A program made the translations under genes and the position numbers. From Bdellovibrionota bacterium (GTDB lineage: Bacteria; Bdellovibrionota; Bdellovibrionia; Bdellovibrionales; JAEYZS01), in contig JAZKEU010000015.1 of NCBI GenBank assembly GCA_040386775.1, positions 1 to 64,000 of the forward strand: 64,000 bases of DNA, given 5' to 3'. This document shows positions 1 to 9,540 of this stretch, one piece after another. The notes under the pieces were generated by a model. That model had not been told where the DNA came from. It did no database searches and saw only the letters and a program-made list of their open reading frames with translations. The stretch's first letter is position 1. Each line of letters starts with the position of its first letter.

Positions 1-2
1 CA

Positions 3-95
3 AACAGAATTCAATCCAAGAAAGGATACGAGGCTCGAACAAAATATCTAGATGCTTTCAACAGCTATCTTAAAACCCTAAAACTTCAGACTTAA
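3..95 (+). CDS. C-terminal end of a protein cut by the window edge (30 residues visible)
   Basis: Of the three forward frames, only frame 3 stays open from the window edge, ending at a TAA at 93-95. It gives a basic, helix-like tail (NRIQSKKGYEARTKYLDAFN and ten more residues). There is no start codon inside the window, so this would be the tail of a gene beginning upstream. It converges with the acetyltransferase gene on the minus strand. It is too short to recognise a family, and chance openness over 90 bases is quite possible. Confidence 0.3.
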   Translation, partial: NRIQSKKGYEARTKYLDAFNSYLKTLKLQT

Positions 96-133
96 AAGAA
101 ATCCCTACCAAGGAAAACGATTCTAAATCAATA

Positions 134-697
134 CTACAAATCCATTTTGTAGAGAATAGCAGAGCAGATGCAAGGCTGCACATTGCAACCTGGACACTCG
201 AAGGGATGATCTATGCTCTGTTGAATGTAGAATTTATCGACTTGCTTTACGGGGGAAAATCCGATTTTTTCGAAAACTCTATTCGAAGTGTGTTTGAGGC
301 CACTGACCCAAGAAACTCCTACGACAACATCGCATTTTTGGTTTTTGACCCACTCTAATCTTTTTTGGCTCATGAGTTTTCCAATGCCTTTTCCTTGATA
401 GGATTCATGAGTGCACATCGTAGAAAAGGATCCTACTTTTTTATTTTTGAAAAGCTCATTGATGTTTGGCGCGAAAGGGAGATAGTAATCGTAATTTGTG
501 ATCAACTGAGCAATGGAAATGCCAATGAGTTGGGATTTATCAAAGGCAGCTATCACGTAGCTGTCGGGATCTTCAGTTCTAACAGTGAGATAATCTGGAG
601 GAAATAAATCTCTTCCTTGAGTGCGATTTAAGAGTTCAATGCCCTCAGGGAAATGATTAGAATCTTTGGTTGTGAGTTGTCGGATGGTAATATCCAT
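134..697 (-). CDS. GNAT family N-acetyltransferase with cysteine-rich tail
   Basis: This 187-residue protein has the GNAT fold signature. The acetyl-CoA pyrophosphate-binding loop is seen as YQGKGIGKLM near residues 100-110, and a late NRVFEKIGF segment is typical of the last GNAT helix and strand. The acyl acceptor cannot be predicted. Unusually, the last 20 or so residues hold four cysteines (CPGC...PCIC), suggesting a small metal-binding or disulfide tail not normal for the family. It starts 14 bases after the stop of the secreted protein gene upstream on the same strand, so the two may be co-transcribed. The ATG at 697 has only a weak ribosome-binding site (TGAGAA). Confidence 0.75.
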   Translation of the reverse strand: MDITIRQLTTKDSNHFPEGIELLNRTQGRDLFPPDYLTVRTEDPDSYVIAAFDKSQLIGISIAQLITNYDYYLPFAPNINELFKNKKVGSFSTMCTHESYQGKGIGKLMSQKRLEWVKNQKCDVVVGVSWVSGLKHTSNRVFEKIGFSPVKQVDKFYIQQSIDHPFECPGCNVQPCICSAILYKMDL

Positions 698-711
698 TGA
701 ATTCTCATTTT

Positions 712-2040
712 TTATTTTGCGCCAGTTGTTGATCCACCAGCGGAGTTTATTTTTGGCGTAATAGAAGTGCCGCTCGCCTGCATAGTGTTGATATCCTCCA
801 AAAGTGAACAGTCCATTGCTAGTCTTGCCCCGGCATCGATCATGCTTTCTAAGCCTTCCATATTCGTAAACTTAATAAGTTCACGATTGGAATTTGTTAT
901 TGTCACGGGCGTTTGTACTCCGAAAGACTTGAAAAGGATAAACTTGTCTCCGATTTGTTTCACTTTTTGTGTGACTTGGCGGAGAGCTACGGGATCTTTG
1001 CTGAGATCATACTTTAGCATTCTCATTGAAAAAATAGCTTCTGTGGCAGATGTTCTTTCAATAAGTTTTACATTGGTGACAATTGCTTTGACGAGATTTG
1101 TTTGGCCATCCACGCGGCCTTGAGCACTTCTAATTTCTGTACTGAAAAGACTCTTGAGCCTTTGGCCGCAACCATTTGCTACAAGGTTTTCGATAAGACG
1201 TTGATTGTTGTCAAATCCGCAAGTTTCTCCTGCGAGTAAATCAAAGGCTGGTACGAGGGCTTTGTTTTTTCTACTTTGAGTACAGCCATTCATTTGCGCG
1301 CTTGCTGCGGTTCTTCTTTCACGAGCGGCGGTAGCATTGGAAGTAGGAGCTGTCGCAAGTTCTGAATCGGCAGTTTCGGCAACGAGGTTTTTATTGTAAG
1401 TATCTAGGGCGGCAATTTTGATATGCAACTCTTCAGTTACGCTCGTCATTCTCTTTGCGAGGAACTTACAACCATCTTTGGTATTCGATGCAGAGGTTGA
1501 TTTACAAAGTTGTGCAAAATCCAATGCAATGGTCTTGACCATTTTTTCATATTCATTTTTATTGGTGATTTTTTGGGATGCGCTTTTAAAACCTCGTTCA
1601 GAAATATTCGAAATGGGAATCCTGCTGATGCAGACTTCACCAAAGATTGGTCCGCAACGGAATCCATCAAATTTGGGGTCGCCACTGTCATTACAAGGTT
1701 TTCCCTTTGTCGGACAAACGTTCTTTCCGTTGACATTAACTGTATTCAAAATACTTCCGCAAATGATGCAAGTTTGATCATTGGCTTCGGCGGTTTCCAT
1801 AAAAAGTCTTTGCCAGAGTTGAGTGTTTTTTGCTGTGCTGATTGGATATTTACTTTCAAATTCCATCCAGGCTTTTCTGATGTTATTGATATATTCTTTT
1901 TGTAAATCTTTGGGCATTTGTTCATAGGTGCTAAAATTCAACATTGAAATACTCAACGTTTCCGCTTTTGCTATAGATGAGATGGCAAATGTTGCGATCA
2001 ATAAAAGTAGAGCAGTTTTATATAAAAAATTTGAAAACAT
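712..2040 (-). CDS. Secreted protein of unknown function with paired cysteines
   Basis: This 442-residue protein starts with a clear Sec signal peptide (LLLLIATFAISSIAKA, cleavage after about residue 26). The mature part is mostly helical and polar, with a cysteine-rich stretch at roughly residues 92-137 (CIICGS, CPTKGKPC, CGPIFGEVC). That stretch may form disulfides in the periplasm or bind metal. I recognise no family. A low-complexity Ala/Thr/Ser segment lies near residues 225-250. It precedes the GNAT gene on the same strand and follows the DusC-like gene with a gap of about 80 bases. Being exported fits the large secretome expected for a predatory or surface-associated bacterium, but that is inference. 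Confidence 0.7.
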   Translation of the reverse strand: MFSNFLYKTALLLLIATFAISSIAKAETLSISMLNFSTYEQMPKDLQKEYINNIRKAWMEFESKYPISTAKNTQLWQRLFMETAEANDQTCIICGSILNTVNVNGKNVCPTKGKPCNDSGDPKFDGFRCGPIFGEVCISRIPISNISERGFKSASQKITNKNEYEKMVKTIALDFAQLCKSTSASNTKDGCKFLAKRMTSVTEELHIKIAALDTYNKNLVAETADSELATAPTSNATAARERRTAASAQMNGCTQSRKNKALVPAFDLLAGETCGFDNNQRLIENLVANGCGQRLKSLFSTEIRSAQGRVDGQTNLVKAIVTNVKLIERTSATEAIFSMRMLKYDLSKDPVALRQVTQKVKQIGDKFILFKSFGVQTPVTITNSNRELIKFTNMEGLESMIDAGARLAMDCSLLEDINTMQASGTSITPKINSAGGSTTGAK

Positions 2041-2118
2041 AAATTTCCTTTATCATATTCCCTGTACTCTTAATTTTAGAGGAAAAGGGTGTTTCTTGAC
2101 AATGGGAATATGGCCAAA

Positions 2119-3090
2119 TCAAAGACGGTCTAGTCTTTGTTGGAATTCCTTGGGCTTTAGTATGATTTTGACCTCGTCAAAGAAGTCTTTTGCTTGAGGG
2201 TTTTTCAGAGACAGGGCTCTTAACCACTGTTTGGTACGAGAAATTGCGAATTCTTCATGTCGGTAAATTTGGCTCGCTTCAAAAAACTGTGGAAGAAGAA
2301 GTTTGATCTTGGACCAATCTGAATCCAAAGTTGCGCTGGAAGTTTTATCCGAAATTTTTCTAAAGAGAAATGGATCACTCAAAACTCCACGGCCGATCAT
2401 AAAATCATCACAGTCAGTCACTTCTTTGCAGCGATTAAAATCCGCTACGGTCCAAATTTCTCCGTTGGCTACGATTTTTATTTTTGTTTTTTCTTTAATT
2501 TTTGGAATCCAATCCCAATAGGCAGGAGGTTTGTATCCGTCTGTTTTTGTACGACAGTGAATTGTAATCCACTCAGCACCTGCGGCCTCTACGGCTTGAG
2601 CGATATCAATACAACTTGTAGGATGATCAAAACCCAATCGAATTTTTGCGGTCACGGGAATTTCTTTGGGCAAAGCTGTTCTCACGGCAGAAACTATATC
2701 ATAAACTCTATCGCAAGATTTTAAGAGTGCGGCACCGCCATCATTTTTATTTACAGTTTTAGCAGGACATCCGAAATTCAAATCAATACCGCGAGCACCA
2801 AGGCTTACAGCTTTTTGCGCATTGAGAGCCATAGGTTCTGCTTGGCCGCCCAACAGTTGAACAAAGACGGGGACTCCAGATCTGGTTTGAGAATTGGTTT
2901 TTAACTCTGGACAGTATCGATGGTAAACGTAATCAGGATAGACTTTGTCGACAACTCTAATGAACTCCGTTACACAGTGATCCACGCCACCGATCTGCGT
3001 AAGGAAATCCCTCATTACCCAATCCACAACACCCTCCATTGGAGCTAGGTGGAGAGTTGTGCTGCGTGATTCTGCCAAGAGAAATTTCAT
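2119..3090 (-). CDS. dusC: tRNA-dihydrouridine synthase, DusC-like
   Basis: This 323-residue FMN-dependent TIM-barrel enzyme reduces uridine in the tRNA D-loop. Visible family motifs are the N-terminal LAPMEGVVDWVMRD, DLNFGCPAKTVNKNDGGAAL with the catalytic cysteine of the NFGCPA motif, TAKIRLGFD, ITIHCRTKTDGY and FMIGRGVLSDPFLF with phosphate-binding glycines. The MEGV...CVTEFIRVVD beginning is closer to DusC than to DusA or DusB, so U16 is the likely target, by analogy only. The length is normal. The gene stands between a secreted-protein gene and the hybrid kinase on the same strand without obvious functional coupling. Confidence 0.88.
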   Translation of the reverse strand: MKFLLAESRSTTLHLAPMEGVVDWVMRDFLTQIGGVDHCVTEFIRVVDKVYPDYVYHRYCPELKTNSQTRSGVPVFVQLLGGQAEPMALNAQKAVSLGARGIDLNFGCPAKTVNKNDGGAALLKSCDRVYDIVSAVRTALPKEIPVTAKIRLGFDHPTSCIDIAQAVEAAGAEWITIHCRTKTDGYKPPAYWDWIPKIKEKTKIKIVANGEIWTVADFNRCKEVTDCDDFMIGRGVLSDPFLFRKISDKTSSATLDSDWSKIKLLLPQFFEASQIYRHEEFAISRTKQWLRALSLKNPQAKDFFDEVKIILKPKEFQQRLDRL

Positions 3091-3116
3091 TGGTGAAATT
3101 TATGACGTGGGCGAAG

Positions 3117-5582
3117 CTAAATCAACTTTTTAATTTCTCTAAGTAATGTTTGGATAGAGACAGGTTTTGTTACGTGAGCTTGAAACCCAGCTCCCAAGAA
3201 TTGGGCTCGCTCTTCATCTCGAGCATATGCTGTTAAAGCGATAGAAGGAGTAGCATCGGTCTTTCTGAGCCTTTTAATAAACTCTAAACCATCCTCATCA
3301 GGCATGCCTATATCGCAAAGAATAACGTCAGGTTTAAAATTTTTAAGACATTTTCTAGCATCAATCGCAGATTCAGCTTCTTGAACTTCAGCGCCATAAT
3401 TGGAAAGAAGTCTTGTGATCAGCAGTCGATTGTCTCTTGAATCTTCAACCAATAAAATTCTGACATTTTCTAAAGCATTTTCAGGTATAGTAGGAGGAGA
3501 TATGACGGTTGGCTTTTGAGGAGTAGGAACAATAGGAATTTTTACTAAAAATTTGCTACCCTTGTCTTTGCCGTCACTCTGAGCTTCTACGGTACCACCA
3601 TGCATTTCTACCAAATGTCTTACGATCGCAAGTCCAAGCCCAAGTCCACCATATTTCCTAGTCATACTTCCGTCTTCTTGTCTAAAACGTTCAAAAATAT
3701 GAGGCAAGAAGGACGAAGCGATTCCAATTCCGGTATCTTGAACTTCGATTACACAAGTTTTATTTTCAAGATAATTTTTAATTTTTATTTCACCACCTGG
3801 GATAGTAAATTTTATGGCATTAGAGACCAAGTTCCAAATGATTTGCTGAATGCGCGTAGAATCCATCATGATATAAATCGGTGTTTTTGGAGTTTCTGAT
3901 ATGAGTTTGATATTTTTAAACTCAGCCATTTTTACAGAGTTTTTAGCTACGGATAAAATGATTTCCGTAGGAGTCTGTAAGGTTAAATTCACACTCATTT
4001 TTCCGGTTATAATTCTCGAAACATCCAAGATATCATTAACAATATTGCTTTGCTCAACGGCATTTCTATGAATCGCATCTATGCTATCAAATTTTTCTCT
4101 GTCGGTCATTTTATCTGAGAATTTTTTAAGTAGCTCCGAATAACCATGAATAATATTGAGTGGAGTTCTAAGTTCATGAGAGAGAGTGGCGAGGAATTCG
4201 TCTTTCAATTGATTTGCTTTTCTAGCTTCACTAAAAAGCCTTGCATTATCTATAGCAAGACTGGCTCTCTCTGCAAGCTCTTCTGCGAGTTGCATATCGG
4301 TAATACTAAAAAGAGTGGTAGAGTTTGTGTACCGGGCTAAAAGTATGCGGCCAAGGTTGTTTCCGCGTACTTTAAGTGGAACATTAATAATAGATTTAAA
4401 TCCTGATTTTTTTAATTTTAGAAAAATATTTTTTTGGTCAGAATTTGAATTTATGGCTTCATCGATATCGCGTATGAGTTTCCATCGGTTTTCTTTAGTG
4501 GCTAGTGAAATTTCAGGATCAATGGCAGACGTTTCAAATACAAACTCAGGATTGTCATCCTCATCGTTTTTGTAAATAGTGATATGTACCCAATCTGCCA
4601 TTCTTGAAATCATAAAGTCATAGAAATTTTTAAGTGTAGATTCGTATTCGAGAGAGGATGTGAGGATTGTGCTGGCATCCCCGAGGATTTCAAGTCTAGC
4701 AACATTGATTTCGGCTTCTTCTCTTGCGGCCTGCTCCCGGACAAATTTCAGACGTTCTGCTTCAGCTCTTTTAATGTCTGTGATATCTTCTGATATTCCT
4801 AGCAAATATTTGGCTTGGTTATTGGCATCAACAAGGGGAATTTTCTTAGTGTGAAGAATTCGCGTCCCTTTTTTTGTAGTGATAGGTTCCTCAGGAATAT
4901 CTAAGATCATCTTCTTTTCCAAAACATTTCGATCTTTTTGGATAAAGAATTCGGCTTCTTCCTTAGGGAAGAAATCATAATCACTCTTCCCAATCATATC
5001 TGCTCTATTGATACCCAAGAGTTCTTCACCAGCCTTGTTGAACCTTACAAACTTTAAATCGTTAGCATCTTTTACAAAAATCATATTGGGAATATTTTCG
5101 ATAAGAGATTGTAAGAAAGAATTTGTTTCAGAGAGATCTTTTGTTCTAGTGCGTACCCTTTCCTCCAGTTGCTCTCGAGACATAGCCAACTCTTGCTCGA
5201 ATTTTTTTCGAGTGGAGATGTTTATGGCATAAGTCATATTGTCATAATGTGTAGTGTTTTTTACGCGAACTGATCCCATAAGGAGTTGAACGCGTGAGCC
5301 ATCTTTTCTGAAATATTCTTTTTCGTAAGGAGGGCTAATACCTTTGGTTTTCAAATTGTGAATAGCTTGATCTGTAATAGGCATAAATTCAGGAGGTGTA
5401 ATTTTGATCCAATCGATCAAACCTTTTTCTAAATCTTTTCTAGAGTAGCCAATGAATCCCAGAAAGGCGTCGTTGGCTTCGATGATTTTGCCTTCAAAAG
5501 TAGTAAAAAGTAGTCCGATCATACCGGATTCAAATATTTGTCGAAACAAACTGTCATTGATTTCTTTAGACGAAAACGGCAA
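3117..5582 (-). CDS. Hybrid sensor histidine kinase (PAS-PAS-GAF-HisKA-HATPase-REC)
   Basis: This 821-residue protein has no membrane segment. In order it holds two PAS domains (about 10-135 and 155-275, each ending in a PAC-like segment), a GAF domain (about 300-455), a HisKA dimerisation domain with the phospho-accepting histidine in LATLSHELRTPLN (about residue 470), a HATPase_c domain (GLGLGLAIVRHLVEMHGG) and a C-terminal receiver (about 700-821). The receiver's phosphorylated aspartate lies in DVILCDIGMPDEDG. It is probably a cytosolic multi-input sensor. No output regulator is adjacent, so its partner is unknown; an HPt protein elsewhere would be needed to pass the phosphate on. Confidence 0.9.
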   Translation of the reverse strand: MPFSSKEINDSLFRQIFESGMIGLLFTTFEGKIIEANDAFLGFIGYSRKDLEKGLIDWIKITPPEFMPITDQAIHNLKTKGISPPYEKEYFRKDGSRVQLLMGSVRVKNTTHYDNMTYAINISTRKKFEQELAMSREQLEERVRTRTKDLSETNSFLQSLIENIPNMIFVKDANDLKFVRFNKAGEELLGINRADMIGKSDYDFFPKEEAEFFIQKDRNVLEKKMILDIPEEPITTKKGTRILHTKKIPLVDANNQAKYLLGISEDITDIKRAEAERLKFVREQAAREEAEINVARLEILGDASTILTSSLEYESTLKNFYDFMISRMADWVHITIYKNDEDDNPEFVFETSAIDPEISLATKENRWKLIRDIDEAINSNSDQKNIFLKLKKSGFKSIINVPLKVRGNNLGRILLARYTNSTTLFSITDMQLAEELAERASLAIDNARLFSEARKANQLKDEFLATLSHELRTPLNIIHGYSELLKKFSDKMTDREKFDSIDAIHRNAVEQSNIVNDILDVSRIITGKMSVNLTLQTPTEIILSVAKNSVKMAEFKNIKLISETPKTPIYIMMDSTRIQQIIWNLVSNAIKFTIPGGEIKIKNYLENKTCVIEVQDTGIGIASSFLPHIFERFRQEDGSMTRKYGGLGLGLAIVRHLVEMHGGTVEAQSDGKDKGSKFLVKIPIVPTPQKPTVISPPTIPENALENVRILLVEDSRDNRLLITRLLSNYGAEVQEAESAIDARKCLKNFKPDVILCDIGMPDEDGLEFIKRLRKTDATPSIALTAYARDEERAQFLGAGFQAHVTKPVSIQTLLREIKKLI

Positions 5583-5755
5583 TTGATTCGACCTCTTTAA
5601 TATTTTTAATGAGCAAGTGACTAGAAGGATAAGTGTTTTTCGGCTTTTCGGATAGATTTCTTTTATGTAGTTTTCTTCAAACCTTTCATTGGTCTAGGGT
5701 GATTGACCGTTTCTTAGTGAGATGACTAGAATAAGGCAATGTCTTAGGAGAGAAA

Positions 5756-7129
5756 ATGTCTTCAGTACGGCTTAATGTTGAAAATCAACGAAAGTATTTT
5801 AATTCTAACGTTACGAAGCCTTTAGAGTTTCGTATGGAGCAGCTTAAGAAATTAAAAGAACTTGTGATCTCAAATCAGCAAAAAATTATCGATGCTTTAA
5901 AAGCAGATCTCAAAAAGTCAGAGGTAGAGGCTTATATTTCTGAGATTGGTCTGGTTTTGAAAGAAATAAATTATACGCTGAAACATCTAAAAAAATGGCA
6001 AAAACCAAAAAGAATGCCAACACCCTGGAGTCTTAAGCCTGGGAGCGCAAAAATTATTTCCGAACCCTATGGAGTAACCTTGATCATATCACCATGGAAC
6101 TATCCCTTTCAGCTGGCGATTGCACCAGCAATAGGAGCCATGGCAGCGGGAAATACTATTGTTCTAAAACCTTCTGAGCTTGCCACTCAAACAGAAAAAC
6201 TTTTAGCTGAAATGATTAACTCAAATTTTGATTCTCAGTATTTTTGTGTGATCACAGGGGGAAAAGACGTTGGGCAGGAACTTTTAAAACAAAAATTTGA
6301 TTTTATATTTTTCACTGGTAGTACAGCTGTTGGAAAAATAGTCATGAGCGCGGCTGCTGAAAATTTAACACCTGTCTGTCTAGAGTTGGGAGGTAAAAGT
6401 CCTTGCATCATTGATGAATCTGCAAATCTTGAGGTTGCGGCCAGAAGAGTAATCTGGGGGAAATTCTTTAATGCTGGGCAAACTTGTATAGCTCCAGATT
6501 ATCTTTATGTGCATGAATCAATCAAAACTACATTCTTATCGCTGCTAAAGAAAAACATCAGAAAGTTTTACGGTGAAAATGAATTTAAGAGTAATGATTA
6601 CGGAAAAATTATTTCTAAAGACCATTTTGATAGAATTTATAAATTGATTGAAGGATCAAAAATTCTATATGGAGGTGATCAAAATAAAGAAGCGCAATTT
6701 ATTTCTCCGACATTACTGGAAGTGAGCAGTTGGGACGAAAAGATCATGCAGGAAGAAATTTTTGGGCCGGCTCTTCCTATATTGTCATACACCGATATCG
6801 ACGAAGTGATTTCCGTAGTGAAGTCCAAAGATCGTCCTTTAGCTCTCTATATTTTTTCTACCAATAACCTTCAGATTGATAAAGTTTTAAATGAGCTGAG
6901 TTTTGGAGGAGGATCTGTCAATGATTGTTTGATTCACTTTTCGTCAACGGAGATCCCTGTCGGAGGAGTGGGGGCGAGTGGAATGGGTCGCTATCATGGA
7001 AAGTATACTTTTGATACCTTCACTCATCAAAAAGCTATATTAACAAAGAGTTATTTCTTTGATTTGGATTTGAGATATCCTCCATACACAGAAAAGAAAT
7101 TTAATCTAATGAAGAAATTTTTAAAGTAA
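5756..7129 (+). CDS. Aldehyde dehydrogenase, class 3-like
   Basis: This 457-residue NAD(P)-dependent aldehyde dehydrogenase has all key elements: the ISPWNYPFQL cofactor region, FFTGSTAVGK in the Rossmann fold, the general base glutamate in CLELGGKSP, and the catalytic cysteine in FNAGQTCIAPDY. The short length and the missing N-terminal arm place it near class 3 / fatty-aldehyde dehydrogenases (AlkH, YwdH type). A hydrophobic C-terminal tail rich in Phe and Tyr could touch the membrane, as in fatty-aldehyde enzymes. The gene is monocistronic, in the intergap opposite the hybrid kinase, and ends directly against the convergent outer-membrane protein gene with no spacer. Confidence 0.92.
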   Translation: MSSVRLNVENQRKYFNSNVTKPLEFRMEQLKKLKELVISNQQKIIDALKADLKKSEVEAYISEIGLVLKEINYTLKHLKKWQKPKRMPTPWSLKPGSAKIISEPYGVTLIISPWNYPFQLAIAPAIGAMAAGNTIVLKPSELATQTEKLLAEMINSNFDSQYFCVITGGKDVGQELLKQKFDFIFFTGSTAVGKIVMSAAAENLTPVCLELGGKSPCIIDESANLEVAARRVIWGKFFNAGQTCIAPDYLYVHESIKTTFLSLLKKNIRKFYGENEFKSNDYGKIISKDHFDRIYKLIEGSKILYGGDQNKEAQFISPTLLEVSSWDEKIMQEEIFGPALPILSYTDIDEVISVVKSKDRPLALYIFSTNNLQIDKVLNELSFGGGSVNDCLIHFSSTEIPVGGVGASGMGRYHGKYTFDTFTHQKAILTKSYFFDLDLRYPPYTEKKFNLMKKFLK

Positions 7130-8218
7130 TTAGAAATTAAATATGATTTTTGTTCCCAGACCAAAATCAGGTTGTCCAGTAGAGTAGACCATATCGTTAT
7201 TATGGTCTTTGTCGCCAGGTCCCCAATCTTCTAGGAAATAGAAAATCCACATGTTATTGGTGCCAAACTTTCTTCTTAAACCAATCATCTGTTGACCACG
7301 GACTTCGACTAAAGAATTGTAACCAGATGCTATCTTTTCGTAGACTTTTTCTTTGGTCGTGGAACCAGCGTAAACGATATCTAATTGCTTCTTTTTCATT
7401 AGAGGGGAGTGGAAAGAGAAATCAAAGATCACGCCCCACTTGTCGTTAAGCCCAATATCAAACATAAAATCAATCATCCAGAGAATTTCATTTCTTGGCC
7501 AGTCCTTAAACATCCAATTATTTTTGGCATAAGTGACAGCGGCTGTTGTGTAAAAGGCGCTCTGCTGGCCTATGAGAACTCCGGCGTTCATCATTGCAGT
7601 GACATCGACCTCACCCGAGGTCATACCTTTTTCTTCGTCCTCAATGGGAGCTTTAATATGAAGACCAAAACCAACTCCGGTATTTTTCTCGCCTTGAACT
7701 GGCCAATACTTTAATTTCAACTTTAAATTTCCAGCGCCCGAGGGAGCATTGTAGGGTCCGCGTCTCACGCCGTCTGTGGAAGTTTCGAAAATACTTTGTC
7801 CAAAGGGATAAAGCGGTCTTCCAAAATTATCAAAGTGGAAAAAATCATGGAATTCATCGATGAATCTATCTGTGGTTTTTCCTTCGTGTCTTGCGGCATA
7901 GGGAATTTCGATAGCTATCGCCCATTTTTTGGAAATGGCCTTTCCGAACTCCACAAATAAACTGGTTTGCTCATAGTCGGCGGTAAGAGTGAGTTGTTTG
8001 CCTGTTTTTAAATTGGTGAAGGTGGTTGGAGCTGCCCAATAGTTGGCGTTGATCACTTCAAACTCTACCCAAGTGTCCGAAGCCCAACCCGGAGACTCTC
8101 CGGTGGGAAGCATATGTTGCCAGCTGATGGGGTGAGTGGGTCTTGCCGAGAGGGTTTGTGCGCGTGCAAAATTAAAAGAAAGTAAACAGCTTGTTAATAG
8201 TATAAATCCATTCCACAT
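7130..8218 (-). CDS. Exported outer-membrane-like protein, DUF3187-like
   Basis: This 362-residue protein has a signal peptide (cleavage near ARAQ, residue 21) followed by alternating beta-strand sequence with many aromatic girdle residues and a terminal phenylalanine (GTKIIFNF). Both are typical of outer-membrane beta-barrels. The block TTDRFIDEFHDFFHFDNFGR resembles the DUF3187 family, whose role is not established. Its stop codon abuts the stop of the convergent aldehyde dehydrogenase. The family call is from memory of motifs and should be treated as moderate. Confidence 0.7.
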   Translation of the reverse strand: MWNGFILLTSCLLSFNFARAQTLSARPTHPISWQHMLPTGESPGWASDTWVEFEVINANYWAAPTTFTNLKTGKQLTLTADYEQTSLFVEFGKAISKKWAIAIEIPYAARHEGKTTDRFIDEFHDFFHFDNFGRPLYPFGQSIFETSTDGVRRGPYNAPSGAGNLKLKLKYWPVQGEKNTGVGFGLHIKAPIEDEEKGMTSGEVDVTAMMNAGVLIGQQSAFYTTAAVTYAKNNWMFKDWPRNEILWMIDFMFDIGLNDKWGVIFDFSFHSPLMKKKQLDIVYAGSTTKEKVYEKIASGYNSLVEVRGQQMIGLRRKFGTNNMWIFYFLEDWGPGDKDHNNDMVYSTGQPDFGLGTKIIFNF

Positions 8219-8271
8219 AGAGAATTAGGATAAATGTGATGCTGATTTTGAGTCAACGAGTAAGAGTTGGT

Positions 8272-9051
8272 CTAGAAGCCAAAGAGCCCTGCGCAAGTTG
8301 CAATGATACTAAAATGATCAAGGCCCACTTTAACTGTAGTTAAAAGCGCAGGACCTGTACTGTATTCTTCGTTTCTCACTAAAGCGTTATAGAAAGCAGC
8401 TTCTTGCTCCGCGGTTCTAATGTTTAAGTTTTTAGGATGAATTTGGTAGATATTGGCATCTTGTGCTCTTCTCAGTTCGTCAGAGATTTTGTTGTGAGTT
8501 TCGATGATTTTACCAAGTCTGTGTTTTAAGTTTTCGTTAGTGTCAAAATTAGTGAATATTAAGTTTTCAGCTTCACTTCTTGAAATGATTTCTTCTACAT
8601 ACTGAGGTTGGAAAGTTGAAATAATTCTTATTAAAAATCCAGTCTCTACTGCTTTATATCTAGGTAAGAAAGCTTTTACTAGAGCAATATTGTATAGAAG
8701 TTTTGCCTCTTCGAAGATTTCAAGCGATTCAGGATCACTCTCTAATGAGCTAATTACAGATTCATAACCTCTTAGTGCTGATTGGATGTTTGAATGAATT
8801 TCCGCTAATTTTTTCAACTTTTCAGCGTCTTCAGGTTCAAGCTTTAGATGTGAATCTGTTATTTTAAGTTTTGGTAGGTTAGTCTTAGTCTTTAAAGCGA
8901 TCATATTTTCAAAGTAACCATCGATAGCTTCTGTCAGTGCAGAGAGTTCGGATGCGAGGTTTTGTTCAACCACAGCAGGTTGAGTGGCCGCATACGATGT
9001 GATTTGGATCAGTAGAGTTATTAGGAAAGTAAGAGTTGTTGGGGTTTTCAA
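8272..9051 (-). CDS. Secreted helical protein of unknown function
   Basis: This 259-residue protein begins with a short signal peptide (LTFLITLLIQITSYAA, cleavage after about residue 21). The mature chain is acidic, strongly helical and nearly cysteine-free, with heptad-like leucines, so a helical bundle is likely. The last residues are hydrophobic (IIATCAGLFGF). No family is recognised. It lies 53 bases upstream of the DUF3187-like gene on the same strand, so the two may share a transcript. Confidence 0.65.
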   Translation of the reverse strand: MKTPTTLTFLITLLIQITSYAATQPAVVEQNLASELSALTEAIDGYFENMIALKTKTNLPKLKITDSHLKLEPEDAEKLKKLAEIHSNIQSALRGYESVISSLESDPESLEIFEEAKLLYNIALVKAFLPRYKAVETGFLIRIISTFQPQYVEEIISRSEAENLIFTNFDTNENLKHRLGKIIETHNKISDELRRAQDANIYQIHPKNLNIRTAEQEAAFYNALVRNEEYSTGPALLTTVKVGLDHFSIIATCAGLFGF

Positions 9052-9199
9052 CTTTCATCCTTATTTGCTTGAGGTTACCCTTCTCTATAGCAAACAGTAT
9101 GCCCTTATTTTGACTTTTAAATAGAATATAACTTTATCTGTGGAGATAAAAACATAGAAATATTGAAGCCCTTACAAAAGTGACTAACTAATTTACTGA

Positions 9200-9328
9200 T
9201 TAATGATCGAGAGGTGCCAGCATCGTCAATGCAGGTTTCCTCGTCATTTTGTTCAAATCTTGTTGGGCTCGTGGTACCAAAAAATTTAAAACCGCGAACA
9301 CTATAATTATCGTAACCAAGTATTTCAT
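9200..9328 (-). CDS. Possible 42-residue secreted or membrane small protein
   Basis: The 489-base gap between the secreted protein gene and the photolyase holds a short frame with ATG at 9328-9326. A good ribosome-binding site (GGGAGAGG, about 6 bases upstream) precedes it. The peptide starts MKYLVTIIIVFAVLNFLVPR, a positive N-terminus plus a hydrophobic core as in a signal peptide or membrane anchor, followed by about 22 polar residues ending LDH. A longer overlapping frame in the same region starts at TTG without a ribosome-binding site and lacks such features, so I prefer this one. The rest of the gap (9360-9540) shows nothing I can name. Confidence 0.4.
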   Translation of the reverse strand: MKYLVTIIIVFAVLNFLVPRAQQDLNKMTRKPALTMLAPLDH

Positions 9329-9540
9329 AATCATCCTCTCCCAATAAAATAACCCTCAAGCTATCGCTCGTACATTCCCTATAGGCAAGAGTAGTGCCAG
9401 GTCTCAGATCTTAGATATTTAATTTGAAATGAAAATTCCAAAGTCGAGAGACAATCCTTGTTCCTCGATTTGTATTCTCTTCAAAACTGGTGATAATGGG
9501 ATTTTGTTGTAATTATCTAAAGATAAAGTAAGATTTCTAC

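Noticed and set aside
9117-9359. An 80-codon minus-strand frame in the gap before the photolyase gene.
   Set aside because: It begins with TTG without a ribosome-binding site and has no recognisable features. The 42-residue frame in another phase has a strong site and a signal-like start.
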